A stretch of DNA of 6,257 nucleotides from Bacteroidales bacterium (GTDB lineage Bacteria > Bacteroidota > Bacteroidia > Bacteroidales > UBA3824). How positions within the stretch are numbered: the first letter of the stretch is position 1; each line of letters starts with the position of its first letter. A model generated the notes under the pieces. It saw only the letters and a program-made list of their open reading frames with translations, searched no databases and was not told the DNA's origin. Positions 5,510 through 6,257 of this stretch are shown in pieces. The stretch covers positions 1 through 6,257 of the forward strand of contig JAEEXW010000187.1 of the NCBI GenBank assembly GCA_016287995.1. The letters run 5' to 3'. A program made the position numbers and the translations under genes.

Positions 5510-6086
5510 ACGCTAATCTTTTATTGACTTCCTTCCAGTTGATTATTGACCAAAATTTTTCAATGTATTCTGCCCTTCTGTTTTGATAATCAAGATAATA
5601 GGCGTGTTCCCAAACGTCAATCGTTAATAGCGGAATGTTTCCTCTTGTAATAGGATTTTGAGCGTTTTGCTCTTGTGAAATTTCAAGTTTTCCATCGGCT
5701 TTCAACGACAACCAAACCCAACCCGAACCAAAAAGTCCCGCGCTTTTCTTTGAAAACTCCTCTTTAAAATTTTCAAAACTTCCGAACTCTTTGTTTATCA
5801 AATCCGCAATCTTACCTTCTGGAACGTTATTCTCTTTAACTTTCTGAAATTGAAGAAAATACAAATTATGATTCAAAATCTGACCAGCATTATTGAAAAT
5901 TGCCCCAGAAGATTTTTTTACTATTTCTTCTAACGTTGAATTTTCAAAACCACTGTCTTTCAATGAGTTGTTAAGATTATTCACGTATGTTTGAAGATGT
6001 TTTCCATGATGGAAACTCAAAGTCTCAGAACTTATCACAGGCGATAAATCCTCGTTTGAATAAGGTAAATTTATTAATGTAAACAT
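5508..6086 (-). CDS. sodB: Fe/Mn superoxide dismutase
   Basis: The protein is 192 aa, full length for the iron/manganese SOD family, with no signal peptide and therefore cytoplasmic. It converts superoxide to oxygen and hydrogen peroxide. Metal ligands are all present: H26 (in SFHHGKHLQTYV), H73 (in NNAGQILNHNLYF), D157 and H161 (in DVWEHAYYLDYQNRRA). The gateway residues H30 and Y34 are kept. The active-site glutamine is Q69, the position used by Fe-type and cambialistic enzymes rather than the Mn-type position in the C-terminal half. GLFGSGWVWL at about 117-126 is the usual second-domain signature. KHLQTYV, rather than KHHQTYV, is typical of Bacteroidales SODs such as that of Bacteroides fragilis. 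Residue 155 is threonine, discussed in the findings. The ATG at 6086-6084 gives the conserved N-terminus (LPY...LSPVIS). It is convergent with the Fic gene and transcribed away from the right edge. Confidence 0.97.
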   Translation of the reverse strand: MFTLINLPYSNEDLSPVISSETLSFHHGKHLQTYVNNLNNSLKDSGFENSTLEEIVKKSSGAIFNNAGQILNHNLYFLQFQKVKENNVPEGKIADLINKEFGSFENFKEEFSKKSAGLFGSGWVWLSLKADGKLEISQEQNAQNPITRGNIPLLTIDVWEHAYYLDYQNRRAEYIEKFWSIINWKEVNKRLA

Positions 6087-6111
6087 ATTTATTAAGTCTT
6101 TAAAGTTTTCA

Positions 6112-6144
6112 CAAAGAAAGCATATAAAAATGGAATAACCAAAA
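6112..6144 (-). promoter_or_regulatory. Weak candidate sodB promoter
   Basis: Read on the minus strand, TTTTG (6144-6140) is followed after 20 bases by TTTCTTTG (6119-6112), which fits the Bacteroidota -33 / -7 layout except that the second base of the -7 TA is T. It would give a leader of about 20 bases. One consensus position is missed and the region is AT-rich, so this is tentative; sodB could also be read from the gene upstream, whose stop is 72 bases away. Confidence 0.3.
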
Positions 6145-6158
6145 GTTTTCCGAAAATT

Positions 6159-6257
6159 TTAAAATCTTCTCGGCCGCGGAAAATATGCCCGCTCATAATG
6201 CTTAACGTCAGTTATTACGCCGTTTTTGTGCAGGACTGTAATGACATCAAGACGTGC
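6159..6257 (-). CDS. C-terminus of a minus-strand gene, possibly YraN/UPF0102 family (partial)
   Basis: On the minus strand, the frame beginning at the window's right edge is open for 32 codons and ends at TAA (6161-6159). The visible peptide starts ARLDVITVLHKNG and ends HYERAYFPRPRRF. The R-x-DVI-x-V strand followed by a short turn and a final -H-x-x-x-AY/AF-P segment resembles the C-terminal end of YraN (UPF0102) proteins, restriction-endonuclease-like putative nucleases that typically end RFDVV...I..AF. With so few residues this is only a suggestion. The ORF stays open to the edge, the peptide composition is protein-like, and this gene and sodB share direction, which supports it being coding. 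The intergenic 6087-6158 holds only the weak promoter described. Confidence 0.5.
   Translation of the reverse strand, partial: ARLDVITVLHKNGVITDVKHYERAYFPRPRRF

Noticed and set aside
5508..6086. Loss of a metal ligand in SOD because of KHL in place of KHH
   Set aside because: The metal ligand is the first histidine of HHGKH (H26), which is present. The KHL form is the normal Bacteroidales variant.

Overview
The window reads as a piece of a Bacteroidota chromosome, most likely Bacteroidales. It is AT-rich. The superoxide dismutase has the KHLQTYV and DVWEHAYYLDYQNRRA signatures I associate with Bacteroides-type SodB. Two intergenic regions carry TTTG / TAnnTTTG promoter pairs with 19-20 base spacers, the Bacteroidota -33/-7 pattern. 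Shine-Dalgarno sites are not obvious. I cannot name a species.

Layout: (1) Positions 2-3096 are the tail of a surface-polysaccharide (capsule/EPS/O-antigen) biosynthesis cluster on the + strand. It holds a polysaccharide pyruvyl transferase family protein that is open at the window's left edge, an FrhB-like ferredoxin/flavin oxidoreductase, and a GT2 glycosyltransferase, separated by only about 7 bases each and so probably one operon. The oxidoreductase contains an in-frame hexanucleotide microsatellite that encodes a Lys-Thr run. (2) Positions 3100-4196 hold a two-gene unit with its own promoter and terminator: a Panacea/SocA-like (DUF4065) antitoxin, then 6 bases later a 141-aa protein that is the likely toxin of a type II toxin-antitoxin pair. 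(3) Positions 4271-5439 hold a Fic-family protein (DUF4172-like N-terminus, class II self-inhibitory motif, intact HPFDDGNGR core, C-terminal winged helix). Its promoter lies inside a long near-perfect inverted repeat. (4) A strong hairpin at 5446-5509 separates the Fic gene from a convergent minus-strand sodB. Upstream of sodB, at the right edge, is the last 32 codons of another minus-strand gene, possibly a YraN/UPF0102 protein.

Working together: the first three genes would build or decorate a surface glycan. The two middle modules look like accessory cargo of the toxin-antitoxin / post-translational modifier type at the boundary between the glycan cluster and housekeeping sequence (sodB). 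The best candidates for something undescribed are the unclassified partner of the Panacea antitoxin and the dyad-controlled Fic promoter. The KT microsatellite is the most obvious potentially variable site. All functional calls come from motif recognition by eye; no database search was run.
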